NCBI GenBank assembly: GCA_019915015.1
Contig: JAHBBC010000014.1
Location: forward strand, 1,116,001-1,180,000
Reading direction: 5' to 3'
DNA: 64,000 nt
Source: Auriscalpium vulgare
Lineage: Eukaryota > Basidiomycota > Agaricomycetes > Russulales > Auriscalpiaceae
This document shows, piece by piece, positions 11,359 to 25,417 of the stretch; within the stretch, counting starts at the first letter, position 1; every line of letters begins with the position of its first letter. Both the position numbers and the translations under genes were made by a program. The notes under the pieces were generated by a model. That model had not been told where the DNA came from. It searched no databases and saw nothing but the letters and a program-made list of their open reading frames with translations.

Positions 11359-12171
11359 ATGAATTTCCTCGGTGACATGTTCAGCGAATTCCGTCCGGCA
11401 GATACGTCTACTGCGCGGTATCATTACGAGAACGTCTACCGGCAGCAGCCGCACCAGGCTAGCTTGACGCACGAAGGTATGGCTCACTAGTGAACGCTTT
11501 CGCACCAACACAACTGAAAGACTCTCTGCAGCGATCGCCGCTGCTGCCGGCTTCGCTGCGATGCACGCGTACGAGTCGCACCTGCGCGCTACAGGACAAC
11601 CCGTCTCTCACGGAAAGATGAAGGTGCCCAGTCATCTGATTCCATCATCATCACCATCGCACCCATTCCCTAATCACACATCGACTTCCAGGAAATCCTC
11701 GCCGCAATCGCTGCGGCGGAGGTCACCAAACTCTTCGAGACCAAGGGGCTCGACGCGCTCGACCGGCACAAGGCGAAGAAGATGGCGGTGCAACAGGCAC
11801 ATCACCTCGCCGAGGAGCGCTACAGCGGCGGTGCCGGCTGGGAGTACGCGCAGTCCGTGCAGGGTCCAAGCCAGGAATACGACTTCCGAAGCAGTGCGTC
11901 GTATCCTGGCGGATACGCAGGCGGCGCTCCAGAGTACGGGTACCAGGGTAGAGGCGGATACGAGGGCGGAGGGTACGCCCCGGGCCCTGCGTACGGCGGT
12001 GGCTATCCCCAGCAGAACCAAGGTGGCTATGGACCTCCGTATGGATCCCAGCAGGGCTATGGTGGCGGATACTACGAGCCGCCACAGGGCCCTCCGCAGG
12101 GCGCTTATTACGAGAGCGGGTATGGACAGCCGCCTGCAAACTACTACGGCGAGCCTCCGCGTGGCTATTGA
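11359..12171 (+). CDS. CipC-like stress protein (DUF3759) with Gly/Tyr/Gln-rich tail
   Basis: Three exons, 229 residues: 11359-11476, 11532-11623, 11692-12171. The first half is a typical DUF3759/CipC domain: YENVYRQQPHQASLTHE, AIAAAAGFAAMHAYE, GQPVSHGKMKEILAAIAAAE and VTKLFETKGLDALDRHKAKK. Proteins of this family are small, soluble and induced by antibiotics and other stresses in Aspergillus and by substrate change in wood-decay fungi; the biochemical role is unknown. The second half, about 95 residues, is built of GYG, GGY and PPQG units with almost no charged residues, like prion-like or condensate-forming segments. Most CipC proteins end soon after the domain, so this extension is noteworthy. 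All three exons close in phase and the stop is GGC-TAT-TGA. Confidence 0.85.
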
Positions 12172-12457
12172 CCGGGATACCATCGGAAGGGTTGTATGAC
12201 TAGCGGTGCACTGGTGTATGATGTTCTCATGTAATGAGCTGTACTTGACGTTGGTTTTATGGTCTGTGTTGCTAAACGATTCGTGGTTGCGCTTCGAGTA
12301 CGCAATGGGAACAGTCTGAATCACCGTCACCGGATACAAGAAATAACTGCACAACTATTGAAGGTAATAAAGGCAAAACTAGCAAAGTATAAATGTGAAT
12401 AAGCAATATTGCTGCGGAAACTACATAAATGCGTGGGGTACTGTATGATCGAATGAG

Positions 12458-14730
12458 CTATGAAAGCGACGTAATATCAAGCCTTTCCGAGCAGAGACGG
12501 AAGCCGACGACGACGCGGTGACCCGCAAGGACGGGGTGTTCGCGATCCAGAGCAACGCGCACCTCGATATCGCCAATCATTTTTCGCGTTATTGTAGGGC
12601 GCGAATTTGCCTGCATAGCATCGTGCGCGCTCGGTGAGGTGAGGGGGCCTGGACGTGCCGCATTGGGGCCATCCGCGATGGGCAGCGTCAGATTGTGCAC
12701 GCAGCGGAAGCGCGACACGATGTATTCATTGTCGAAGAACGGAAACGACATCGGGCTATAATAGATATTAAACTCATGGCGGACGAATCGCGGAGGATGT
12801 GACGCACCTGAAATGCAACCCCAACACGCCCTCAATACCCTTCTTGACACTCAGCATTTCCTCGCCCGTGTACTCGCTGTCGAGCTCCGCGTCCGTCGCG
12901 GTCGAGTACTGCCCACCAAATTGGAAGAAGATCGATTTCGGCAGCGACGTCTGGGAGCGCGTGTACTGGATGAGCCCGCGCAGGAAGTCCGCAACAAGCA
13001 CGCGTAGGTCACGCAGCAGGTGGGTTTTGTCCTGGAACATCGGGACGAACGCGTCGGTTTTGGAGTCGGGTTTACAAGGAGGTGATGACAGGTCAGCACC
13101 ACTGGGCTGAGCATCTTGCACCATCGGTGGCGGAGGGGAAGTCAATTTCTTGACTTCGGCTAGTTGTTGATCGTTCGAGCCTGAGGTAACATCGCCCGCA
13201 GTCTACAGACAAGACTAATCTCAGCGGCTGTCACCACACAGAGCGTGAAAGTTTACCTCGGCTGCCTTCTCCTTCTGCTCCCTCGCTTGCATGGCACGAT
13301 ACTGCGCGATAATCCGCCTCGATAGCCCGACCTTTGCCTTCCCATCCTTCGGACGCGCATCTTGTACCCGAGGCAAACGAAGGAGCTTCCGGCGCCTTGC
13401 CTCCAAGCGTGTGTGCGTTCGACACCGCTCACACATTTTGTAGCGGTATTGTGCGACGGATGGCAGGGTGAATTTGCATGATCGTATGGCGCATATACGC
13501 ACTGGGTTGCCGTGCTCGTCTCCTTGGGCTGCTGAACAAGCCTTCATACGGAGAAAAGGTCAGTGGCGGCACAAGCACAGGTTATTAGCATCCTACCTGC
13601 TGCTGTTCTTGCCGTTCCAACGTCGCTCCGTTCAAAGATTGCTTTGCGGCCTTGCGATATGCCTGCCTCTTTTCCCGACACGGCTGGCACCGCTTCCATC
13701 GCGATGCAGAATCAACAACGCGTTTGCAAGACTTGGTACTGCATGTGCGCAGCCCGTCTGCCGTCGCGGCGCCTCCGTGAGGTGTGCTCGTGCTTGAACC
13801 CTCTGTCGGCGCCCTAAATCTGAATCCAGGTGGGACTTTGATGCGGATCTTCAAGCCTGTTTTTGCTGGCTCTGTATCCTGAGTATCGATAAAGTACATT
13901 AATCAAAGCTCGACTGTGTGGCATGTGATGGATTCGATGCTCACTTCGTCGTCATCTTCAATCTCCGACTCCCCAGAATCGGTCAACTCTGTGAGTTCAG
14001 AGATGTCCGATTCCCAGCCTTCTGGCAGATCAAACACGCTTGGACCTGATGACTTCTCGGGCGAGTCGGGCGGTGACGAAGAATCTTGAAGAACGACATC
14101 TGGGTCTTCCTGTACATTTGGGTGAGGCGAAATGTCAGGGTGATGAGACAAGCGCGCGCACCTCCGGATATGCCAGATCGAGATCGTCGAAGTCGACATC
14201 CATCTCATCATTTGCCCCAAGACTCGTCTCTGGTGCGGGGGACTCATCCGGCGGCACCACATCCTCCCTTGGCGAAAGTTGAGGTTGACACGCAACAGGT
14301 ATAGTGCCTGCACCGAAGTCGTCGGCTCGATGGGTACGTTCTGGCACCGCAGGAGCCTGCTAACGGAAATCAGCTATCAACAACTGTAGACATGCACTAC
14401 ACATACCTCTGGGTGTTTGATCCCCGCATGCGGAGCAGCGCGCGAAGTGGGCAGAGATCTAGTCGTCGCGACTATAGGGTTCAACTGATACGGAGGCTTG
14501 TAATGCGCGCTAGGATTTGAGAATTGAGGAGGCCCATTCAAGTTTAGCACCATCCACGGCAAGCTTGGCGGGTGATTGTTATTTGCAGCGGTCATACCTT
14601 TGAAGCACTTCTCGCAGAGGAGCGGCGTGCTCGCATCGCTGCCGGGCGGGACAATAACGTGAGCCGTGCAGAATTTGCACGCCACAATCGTCCGCCGCTC
14701 GACCTGCGAAAAGCCCACGTCACTCACCAT
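12458..14730 (-). CDS. orphan protein with repeated C-x4-C...C-x2-C zinc-type motifs
   Basis: Seven exons, 648 residues: 14730-14407, 14359-14162, 14109-13945, 13878-13597, 13541-13257, 13202-12808, 12755-12458; introns 47-66 nt and all phases agree. Three cysteine modules are visible: CKFC-x17-CEKC near residue 20, CSTKSC-x12-CQPC in exon 4, and CAIRSC-x14-CERC in exon 5. The last two are followed by Lys/Arg-rich helices. Acidic and Ser/Pro-rich linkers separate them (exon 3 has SDISELTELTDSGESEIEDD). The C-terminal 230 residues form an unrecognised but regular-looking domain. Treble-clef or zinc-ribbon folding and nucleic-acid or ubiquitin binding are guesses. A fourth similar module lies just upstream (14890-15073) and may be a true first exon. 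Confidence 0.7.
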
Positions 14731-14889
14731 GATGGCTGGCGTGAGGAAGAAAACGCACGACGGAAGGCTTGCGCTTCTGCGGTGCGGTTTTATGGATTTG
14801 AGCGGGTGTCGCAGTGCGTGCGCCGCAGGGCCTGTGATGCCTGTGAGAAGCCGTTTGCGGCGGAGAGACTTGCGCGCGGGCGTCGCGAA

Positions 14890-15073
14890 TCTGGCTCAAG
14901 CAGGGGCCGCAGAGCTGGTGGGGCCAGCCAGTTGGGATAGGCTGGCGGCCACACTCAACGCGTGGGCAGCGCACGACCTGCGGCGCACGTTGCCAGCCGG
15001 AGTCGGCGGGAGGGGCCTGGGGCACCTGCTGCACCTCCATTGCGATTACGACCTGAGTGTCGTCCAAAGCCAA
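14890..15073 (-). other. possible additional 5' exon with a fourth cysteine module
   Basis: The minus-strand frame starting with ATG at 15073 encodes RCPRVEC-x13-CGPC, which matches the C-x4-C...C-x2-C modules of the downstream gene, and lies only 160 bp upstream of its start. Joining it in frame needs either a GC-AG intron (GCAAGT donor right after the module) or a weak GTCTCT donor. It may therefore be exon 1, or a decayed copy of the module. Confidence 0.4.
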
Positions 15074-15731
15074 GACTCGTCAGAGCTGCACCTGCGTGAG
15101 GGTTAACGGGTACGCACGAGGGCGGCTGCGACGCTGCTGGCAAGACAGGGAATGGAGGGAGGAGGAAAGAGCGTCGTCAGCGACGATCGCCGGGGCAGGA
15201 TGTGAGTATCATGCAGATATATTTCTTTTTTTTGCGTCTGTATATTTCGGGGCAAGTGGATTTCCAATTAGCGACGCGAACGCGCTAGCATCTCGATCGC
15301 CTGACCAATCGTGTTTCGTCTCCGTCGGCCGCTCGGCACGTCTTCGTCGCTCAAGCGCTCAAGTCCATCATGCAAGACAGCCTGTATGCAAGTCCGTGCG
15401 GAGGATACTTACCTATGGCGGCAGCTTATATGTGCGGCCAAGCCCTTGTATACCGCGTACAGGGATCCTACCCTACACTATCATACACCAGGGAGCTTTG
15501 TAGGAGACGGCAAGGTGAGCCCACAATTACAGACTTGTTCGTGAAGCGATGGTAGCCGCCGACCCTGGCGACTGACTGCTGCGTCAATTGAAATATGGTG
15601 GCCACCGATCTATATGCTGGGCGATGAATGCCGAATCTCTGGCAAGCCCAAGACAAACGAGCAGACAAATACCAACCTATGCATTCAGACGGGTACCTCC
15701 ATGCGATTCATGAGCTGTTTGGACACAGCGG
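15074..15731. other. gene-free stretch
   Basis: Divergent-to-convergent spacer between the zinc-motif gene (or its possible first exon) and the 3' end of the HNH gene. Open frames here are short and show no motifs. Confidence 0.4.
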
Positions 15732-16437
15732 TCAACCTCGCTTCACGCCCCAGCGTTGCTTGGCCGCATACAACCTCCACTTCTGTATATCATCCCGTTC
15801 TAAAAGCTTCTCGACAGTGTAGAACTCCCGGGCGAGCTCGTCGGTTCTCGCGACGCGATGTACCGCCGTATGGCATGGCCTTCAATCGCACGGATCAGCA
15901 TCCGGACGTCCAGAAGACTGTGCATACGACAGCTCACCGACACAACCAGGCAACGGCATTGATCATAGACTCGGGATGCCACTTCCTCTTGAGCACCTTC
16001 GCGTGCATCGAGCGTGGTATCAGGTGGTGATACGTCAACGGCACCGCGCGTGCACAGATCTCGCACTCCGTCGTACGCGTCGCGGCCCATATCGGGGGTG
16101 GGGCGCACGCCTCCGCCACGTATGCTGCGAGCGTGCGGCGCAAAAGGGTCTCGACGTCGTCGTCCCAGTCACGCGCGAGGCCGTAGGCGACCAGCGTGTC
16201 GGTGACGGACGGAGGGGTGTGGTCGAGGGGGAGCGTGTCCACGTCAGGGCACGTGGCGCGGGTGTCGTAGGTGGCGGAGCAAAGGGCTGACGGGAGGTGG
16301 GACCACACTTCTGAGGCGAGGAAGGTGACAAAGTCGTCGAGGTCGGCCGTTTCAGCAGATGCGTCGGCCGCGGCGGGAGAGCGGGCGATGATTTGTTGGG
16401 CGAGGCAGTCTTTGAAGATGTAGAACTGAGGCTCCAT
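15732..16437 (-). CDS. HNH-endonuclease-fold protein
   Basis: Two exons, 215 residues: 16437-15938 and 15879-15732, with a 58-nt intron that splits an Arg codon. The C-terminal half has CEICARAVPLTYHHLIPRS, then W-HPESMINAVAWLCRPCH and VHR. This is the zinc-bound beta-beta-alpha arrangement CxxC...HHLIPR...CxxCH..VHR of HNH nucleases. The first 100 residues are helical and unrecognised. Similar small HNH proteins occur singly in many fungi without an assigned role. The conserved His-His pair and the trailing CxxCH suggest the metal site is intact, but no substrate or pathway can be given. It stands divergent to OMA1. Confidence 0.8.
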
Positions 16438-16574
16438 GACAGCGATTTACTTATATTAGAACAGCCGGGGGGATATTGCAGCTGTAGAGAGAGCGTTTGC
16501 GAATGTTTATGAGTACCGACAAGACTCAACTTGCCAACTTGCAGTCTAGTCTTGCACCTTCGTGAGGCGGGACA

Positions 16575-16629
16575 GCATCACGTGATGCATGCCAGGCCCG
16601 CGCGGTGTGGGCGTCCTCAGGACGCCCAC
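16575..16629. promoter_or_regulatory. E-box palindrome plus GC hairpin in the HNH/OMA1 divergent promoter
   Basis: Bases 16575-16588 form a perfect 14-bp palindrome, GCATCACGTGATGC, centred on the bHLH-type site TCACGTGA. Bases 16607-16616 and 16620-16629 are perfect 10-bp inverted arms (GTGGGCGTCC / GGACGCCCAC) with a 3-base loop. Both lie between the two start codons (16437 and 16736). Confidence 0.6.
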
Positions 16630-16735
16630 TGCACGCGCAATTGCTGTCTGCGGGCGTGCGGCCGCCGGCGTCTCCCCGACTCTCGCGCCGACATCATCTC
16701 TCTCATACCCGGCCCGCAACACAATCCCTCAAACA

Positions 16736-18378
16736 ATGCTGGCAAGCCTATCTCGTCGTGCGCTTGTACCTGCAGGCCGCCAGATGGGACATGCTTGCCT
16801 ACGAGCGCGTCCGTGCACCCAATCTACTACACCTGTCCGAAATCTAGGTCCATCCGTTCGGCTGCTCACGTCCTCAGCGCCTGCATGTCAGCGCGTCAGA
16901 TACACCCGTTTTGATGACCCAAACGACCCGCAACAGCAAAGGCCGCCAGATGACCCGCAACAGCAAAAGCCACCAGATGGCCCAAAGGGTACCTCCACCC
17001 TCGGGCAAGTCATCGTCCCTGTGGTGTTGGGTTCGGTAGTCCTGTACTATGTGCTGCAGTGCGTTTAAGGTCATCTATCTGCATGCTATGCTTTAACGTT
17101 ACTCTTTATAGCTTAGAAAAAGTTCCAGAGACGGGCCGCTGGCGATTTATGGACACGAGCGAGAAGACAGAAGCGGCCGTACGCACGCTGTCTTGCCAAT
17201 TGCATATTTCATCCTCATTTTCTCAAACTCCAGCTCTGGGAGTCATCATACGGCGCCCTCATCGAAGAATACCGCGGCAAGATCCTTCCGCCCAACCACC
17301 CTCTCACTGTCCACGTACACAACGTTGCTTCACGCATCCTAAGCGCGAACCACCTCGGCACGCTGCAAGCGGCCGACCCGCGCGGGAAGCCGACCCGTAG
17401 AGATGTGTTTGGCTCCGAAGCGACGCCAGAAATGTCGGACGCGTGGGACCCGGACGGGAAGACGCAGGCGGGCAAGCAGAAGGTGTGGAACTTGTTCGTG
17501 GTGGATGACAAGAGTGTGGTAAATGCGATGGCAGCGCCTGGTGAGCTCTGTGCTATGGGCAGGGGTGCTTTATGATAATAGAGGCGATCAACAGGCAGTA
17601 TCGTCGTGTTTACGGGGATTCTTCCAGTTGCTCGGGACAAGGACGGGCTGGCCGCAGTGCTTGCGCACGGTAAGCCCATCCATCATCTCCGAATTCTTTT
17701 TTAGCCTCACTCTCCACGCAGAAGTTGGCCACGTCGGTGATGTGCTTTACCAAAACTTGAGGTACATCGCATCTAATCTTCGCCCATCCAGTCTTGCGCC
17801 ACAGCGTCGAGAACCTGTCGTCTATGAAGGTCCTATTCGGTCTTGCGTTCCTCCTGCAGTCCCTTGGATTTCCAGATCTTATGACCAGCGTCGTGACGAC
17901 GTACATAATGGAGTTGCCCAATTCGCGAACTAAAGAGCTCGAAGGTCTGACGCATTCGCTATCTCGGACGGAATGCGAATCCTGACTGTGACCATGTGCA
18001 GCGGACACGATCGGATTGAAGCTCGCCTCCCGGGCGTGCTTTAATCCAAATTCCGCACCTGAGTGAGCATCTCGCATTTTTTCCTGCCTAGATCCGGGTA
18101 TCATTGACTCACGCGTGCCACAGGATGTTCCAACGTCTAGGCGCGACGGAGGGCCGTGGCGGATTTGAATTCATTCGCACACATCCAAGCTCCGACAAGC
18201 GCGTCAAGGCAAGTGTTCTCATGAATCTGCGCTTTCATTGACGGCGTGTTTGACTACGGCGTAGGCACTGCAGAGGCAACTGGCTGAGGCGTATGATGTC
18301 CAAGCTGCGAGTTCTGACTGCGGCGGCATGGCTGATCAGTTTGGGGCGTTCAGAGAGACATTTGCTACTAAGTGGTAG
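16736..18378 (+). CDS. OMA1: OMA1 mitochondrial inner-membrane metallopeptidase (M48)
   Basis: Nine exons, 399 residues: 16736-17058, 17112-17178, 17234-17540, 17595-17669, 17722-17736, 17792-17944, 18002-18062, 18124-18208, 18265-18378. The Arg/Ser-rich start is a mitochondrial presequence. A transmembrane helix (VIVPVVLGSVVLYYVL) precedes the family signature LEKVPETGRWRFMD. The zinc site is HEVGH at residues 257-261, with Glu313 of KELEAD as the likely third ligand, and HTHPSS-like THPSSDKR near the end. OMA1 cleaves OPA1/Mgm1-type substrates and regulates respiratory supercomplex stability under stress. Exon 5 is only 15 nt and encodes EVGHV. The intron after 18208 begins GCAAGT (GC-AG), needed to keep the frame. 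A 9-residue unit (DPQQQ[RK]PPD) is duplicated before the membrane helix. Confidence 0.95.
16925..16978 (+). repeat. 27-bp tandem duplication in OMA1
   Basis: Two adjacent 27-bp copies differing at two positions encode DPQQQRPPD and DPQQQKPPD in the matrix-side linker between presequence and membrane helix. Confidence 0.9.
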
Positions 18379-18531
18379 CCGCGCGACGTTTGTGTAGGGA
18401 TTGAAGCCAAGTCTTGCACTTTGTTCTTCCACCCGACTCTCACACTTTCTGGCAGGCAATATACTTTTCGACTGCTTTGACAATGACAGTCTCGCACGCT
18501 TCACTTTTACATTCCAAATTCTCCAGATACA

Positions 18532-19571
18532 TCACAAGGCCGCCGTGTAAGTTATGACCGGGGTCGGTTTCCAGTCAGGGTAGAGCCCGTTGTCAGGCGT
18601 CCCTACTCCCGCGCCGTTCGCCGCCGCTATTTGCAGGAATGAGAGGAAATCGTAAGGGTTCGTCTTGAGGCGCGCCTCCAGGTCCGCAATGGAGATGTAG
18701 TTGACCTGCAGCTTCTTGCCTGTCTTCGCCTCGTAATCCTGGAAGACCTGGTTGAAGGACTTATACAGATGGGATGTCAGAATGCCCGCGCTGACATGGG
18801 TGATATACGAAAACATACCTTGCGCTCCCCCTCAAGGCGGAGGACGGGCAGACTGGTCAGCTTCTCCGCAGGGAGCGACGTGAGGATGTATCCCAGGAAG
18901 CGCGCGATGTCCGGGAGCGACGTGAACGTGTTGACAGCGTTGCCGTCCCCGCCGACGCTGACCTTCCCGCTCTTGATATCTAAATCAAGGAACCTACCAT
19001 CCCATGTTTGTTAGTCGCCCTCTCAGCATTCCTCAACCGAACGAGAACTCACGACTGCCAGATGAAATCCGCGAACGCGCCAGTGAACACGAGCGTAGTC
19101 GGCAGCCCGATATCCTTGAACTTCTGGTGGAGATTGGCCTTGCCGGCGAGCAGTCCTTGTGCCCCCAGCGTCGGGATCCCGAACTCGGACGGCAGGAACA
19201 GCTTCACGCCAGCCGCCTTAGCCACCTCCGCGATCGTCAGCTGCGCGGCGAGCGCCGCGGTGTTGACAGTCGAAATGATCACATCGACTCCTGTGAGCGC
19301 TTTCGCGAGCGCGGCGCGGTCGTCGTACTCGAGCCCGACGACCTCTGCACCTTTGGCCGCATACTTCTCGGACGTGGCGGGTTCAGAGGACTGGGCGCAT
19401 GTGGTCAGGAACTCTGTCGGCAGAGTGTGTGGGAGGATGAGTGCTCACGGGGCGCGTGAAGACGAGCACGCGATTGACGCTTCCTTTCACTTTCAAGTCG
19501 AGGAAGTGGTCGATGAGGACTGCGCCTACGTTGCCTGTGCCGACAACGACGAAGTTCTTGAAGCCTGACAT
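18532..19571 (-). CDS. NmrA-like / isoflavone-reductase-like NAD(P)-binding protein
   Basis: Four exons, 287 residues: 19571-19449, 19390-19053, 18993-18819, 18759-18532. The Rossmann start FVVVGTGNVGAVLIDHFL has the GxGxxG dinucleotide motif. Next come AALAKALTGVDVIISTVN, FLPSEFGIPTLG and LVFTGAFADFIWQ, the pattern of atypical short-chain dehydrogenases of the NmrA/PCBER family. Such proteins reduce small aromatic substrates or act as redox sensors by binding NADP(H). No catalytic Lys in the PCBER position can be assigned with confidence, so enzyme versus sensor is open. It is transcribed toward OMA1 (convergent, 153 bp between stops). Confidence 0.85.
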
Positions 19572-20317
19572 GTCGGATATGTCGTTTCGGTGGGATTAGA
19601 CGACGAGGGTGCTTGGTGCTTCTTGCTTGCTTTGAATGAGCTGCTATTTATCTCTCGTGCAGATCTGTGGCACTCGAGAACGCATTCTGACGTGCTCCTG
19701 ATGCATGATGGCACGCGCTGAAGGCGCTGCATCAAGAGATTTTGTGGCGGCTGGATTACATAGAGATGATTAACAGAACGACTTTCTTGTGTGGGTAAGG
19801 TCAGCCACGGAGACTAGGAGATGATGAGGAATCGGGTTGGAGAATATCATGGAATATGACAACTTACTGAAATGATTTGTCAAGCACTTATCACACCACT
19901 TTTCCGTGGGAAAGGCGACAGACTACTAGAGGACTCGCCTAGTACTTACACCGTGAGTTCGATGACCGAGCGTTGGCAGGCATCGGCAGGACTATCTCCT
20001 TAAGACGTTCTTCGACTTAGTCTTAATGCCGCTCGCATTGCGCTCATAGTAATAAAGCGCTTCCTCAGCAATAGCATCAGACCGGAGTGATTTCCCTTGG
20101 GAGATAAATAAAGAATCAGTGGGGGCTGTCTGACTCACATATATAGGCAGATGCCGCTCGCACTGGCACGCAGTTGTTCTCTTGCGAAGGGGAGTCGGTA
20201 GTGCCGCCGCCCCTTTCGCTTCGGCGAGTAAACGCAGGACGGGCACCTGTGAGATGAGGTGGGATTGCGATGATAACTTGAAATGCGATAATGATATAAT
20301 CCTGGCCTTCATGGTCG
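19572..20317. other. gene-free stretch
   Basis: Spacer between the start of the NmrA-like gene and the stop of ARH1, both on the minus strand. It should hold the NmrA-like promoter and the ARH1 3' UTR. No motif-bearing frame was found. Confidence 0.4.
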
Positions 20318-21816
20318 TCATACCGGCCGTGCGAGGAATGTCCGTGCCTCCTCCCAGCCCATCCTCTCCCTCTCCTTGCCCTTCTCTGCACCTCGTTTGA
20401 CCTCCTCCGCATCCACCGCCTTCCATTGCTCATAGCCTACCACGCGCCCATCTTCAAGACCTTGCTCGACCGCCGCAGGAATGCTATTGAGCACCACATT
20501 TTCAGCAGTTAACCGCTCCTCCGATACAGCAGGTGATGCAGTCGGCGCGATGCTCGTCGTCGCGCCGGTGGCGCCCGGAAAATGGTCTGCGATGATTGTA
20601 TCGGCCACTGCGTACGCATCTAGCAGCGTCGATGCCAGAACCCCACGTGCGCCCATCGCAGCCCAGCCAGAAGCATATACGTTCTTCACAGCGCGGCCTA
20701 GCGGATCGATGATCCTACCCGACAGCGTCCGTAGATGTCGGAGTGCGGGATCGTAGAACGCTTGCGCAGGGTCCGCGTGGTGTCCGAGCGCAGTAACGAC
20801 CAGGTCCGTCTCGAGCGCTGACGTCTCGCCCGTCGAAATGGCACGCTCATGCAGGTCTAATGCAGTGTGCGCGAGTGAGATGCGCAGTTTGCCAGACGGC
20901 AGTTGTGAAAAGGCGGCCGGAGAGCGGAAAAAGTCCAGCGACCACGATTTGGGCGTCGACCTAGGTGCATTTACGGAGCCCTTTTGCAAGAGTTGCAGGA
21001 TCCGCGACTGTTGCCGACTGAGTTTCGCATCGGGAGGTGGCTCCAGGACTGCGGGGTCGATGGGTAGAAGAGACGCGTCCTTGAGGTTCATCATTTCGCG
21101 AAGTTCCTTCGTTGTGAAGGCCGCCTGATGTGGTCCGCGCCGGCCCACGATGGATACATGCCGGATGGAAGAACGCCGCATAACATCCAGGACGACCTCC
21201 GGGACATCGTATTGCTCCAGAGCAGATGAGCCGCTGAGAAGCATGCGGGCGACGTCCAAAGAGACGTTTCCCTGGCCTATGAGGGTGACATGGGAAATTG
21301 TGTCCAGAGGGGGTGGGTCGGAGTGGCTGGGATGCTGAGTGTACCAATGTACCAAGGAAAGCGCAGACTGGATGCGGTCCGACGGCGGTAAGACCTCATG
21401 AAGAGTCGGTATCGTGCAGCCCGTAGCGAAAAGAATGTGAGTGTAGTGTTGAGATAGCGCATCCATTGGCAGCGAGAGCGCGTGAGGGATAACATGGGAT
21501 GACTGAGGGCCGACTTGAACGTTCCCAAAAAAGCGGAAGCGGTCGTCGGCTGCCGCTTGGTCAAACTTGTGGGTAACATTCTGCAGAATATGAGAAGAGA
21601 ATATGAGGGACATAATGTCACACTCACTTTCACTTCCGGGTGATCTGGCGCGACTCCGTAACGCACTAGGCCATGAGGCGCCCAAAGCCGGTCATATATG
21701 TGGATTTTCAGATCTGCACCGCGCGGCTGATGGTGGGGAAGTAAGGATAAAAGACGTGAAGCGACATAGAAAGCTGACGGGCCACCGCCGACAACCGCAA
21801 GTTTCAACGGAGGCAT
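20318..21816 (-). CDS. ARH1: mitochondrial ferredoxin/adrenodoxin-NADP+ reductase
   Basis: Two exons, 483 residues: 21816-21628 and 21580-20318, one 47-nt intron. The FAD site is LAVVGGGPSAFYVASRLL at the N-terminus, followed by APHGLVRYGVAPDHPEVKNV, the adrenodoxin reductase hallmark. The NADPH motif is VTLIGQGNVSLDVARMLL, then IVGRRGPHQAAFTTKELREM. The C-terminal part has YASGWAAMGARGVLAST. The enzyme passes electrons from NADPH to mitochondrial ferredoxin for Fe-S cluster, haem A and coenzyme Q synthesis. The N-terminus begins almost at the flavin site, so a cleavable presequence is short or lies in an unseen upstream exon. It is divergent from MEF1, another mitochondrial gene, across 386 bp. 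Confidence 0.93.
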
Positions 21817-22202
21817 ACGCTGGCGCGTAGCCTAGTGGACGATTCAGCCGAAGTAGGAAATCGCTAACAGGTGGTGGTTTGGAAGTGGTTCGAGGTACTG
21901 TTCGTGCGCTGGGGGTGACTTGTGAACTTATGTAGGGTAATTGGACAAGAGGATGCCGGACCACGAGCCGCAGCCTGAGACTCGCCTCTCCGAGAGCGCA
22001 CGTGACACGCGTCTCGACCATTTTCCAAAGTTTCCAGCGTTCGGCTCCCCGCACTCTCCCTTAACAGACACTTCGTTCCACTCGCGCTCTTTCTCGGTCT
22101 CTGAGGTAGCCAGACTGTCAGCTGTCATTTTGTGCGTCGTAGATCTGACTATGCTTTCCCGAAGACTGGTTGTAGGGAGGAAGACCTGCCAGCTGGAGAG
22201 CA
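21817..22202. promoter_or_regulatory. divergent promoter of ARH1 and MEF1
   Basis: 386 bp between two divergent start codons of mitochondrial genes. It contains GCACGTGAC at 21998-22006, a bHLH-type E-box close to the TCACGTGA found upstream of OMA1. No other strong palindrome was seen. Confidence 0.5.
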
Positions 22203-25175
<2,973 letters not shown>

Positions 25176-25417
25176 AGCCTTGACCGCATACCACCCTTGA
25201 TTATCATCTGCTCTCGCATCTCTTATTGCACGCTACACGTATCCACAACCAATCATTAGACACGCTTAATGCCCACTCCCACACCGAAGTTTCGGTCTGC
25301 GAAGTAGTACGGTACAAGTTGGGAAAGAGGGTTGTGCAGCTGGGTGCCAGCCCGTGGCATATCAGGCGAAACGAATATCTTAGGGTACACTCTCGGACAA
25401 GAGATAGACAGCACAAT

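Noticed and set aside
20116..20433. Extra frames beyond the ARH1 stop
   Set aside because: They run on another phase over the C-terminus of ARH1 and contain no conserved sequence.
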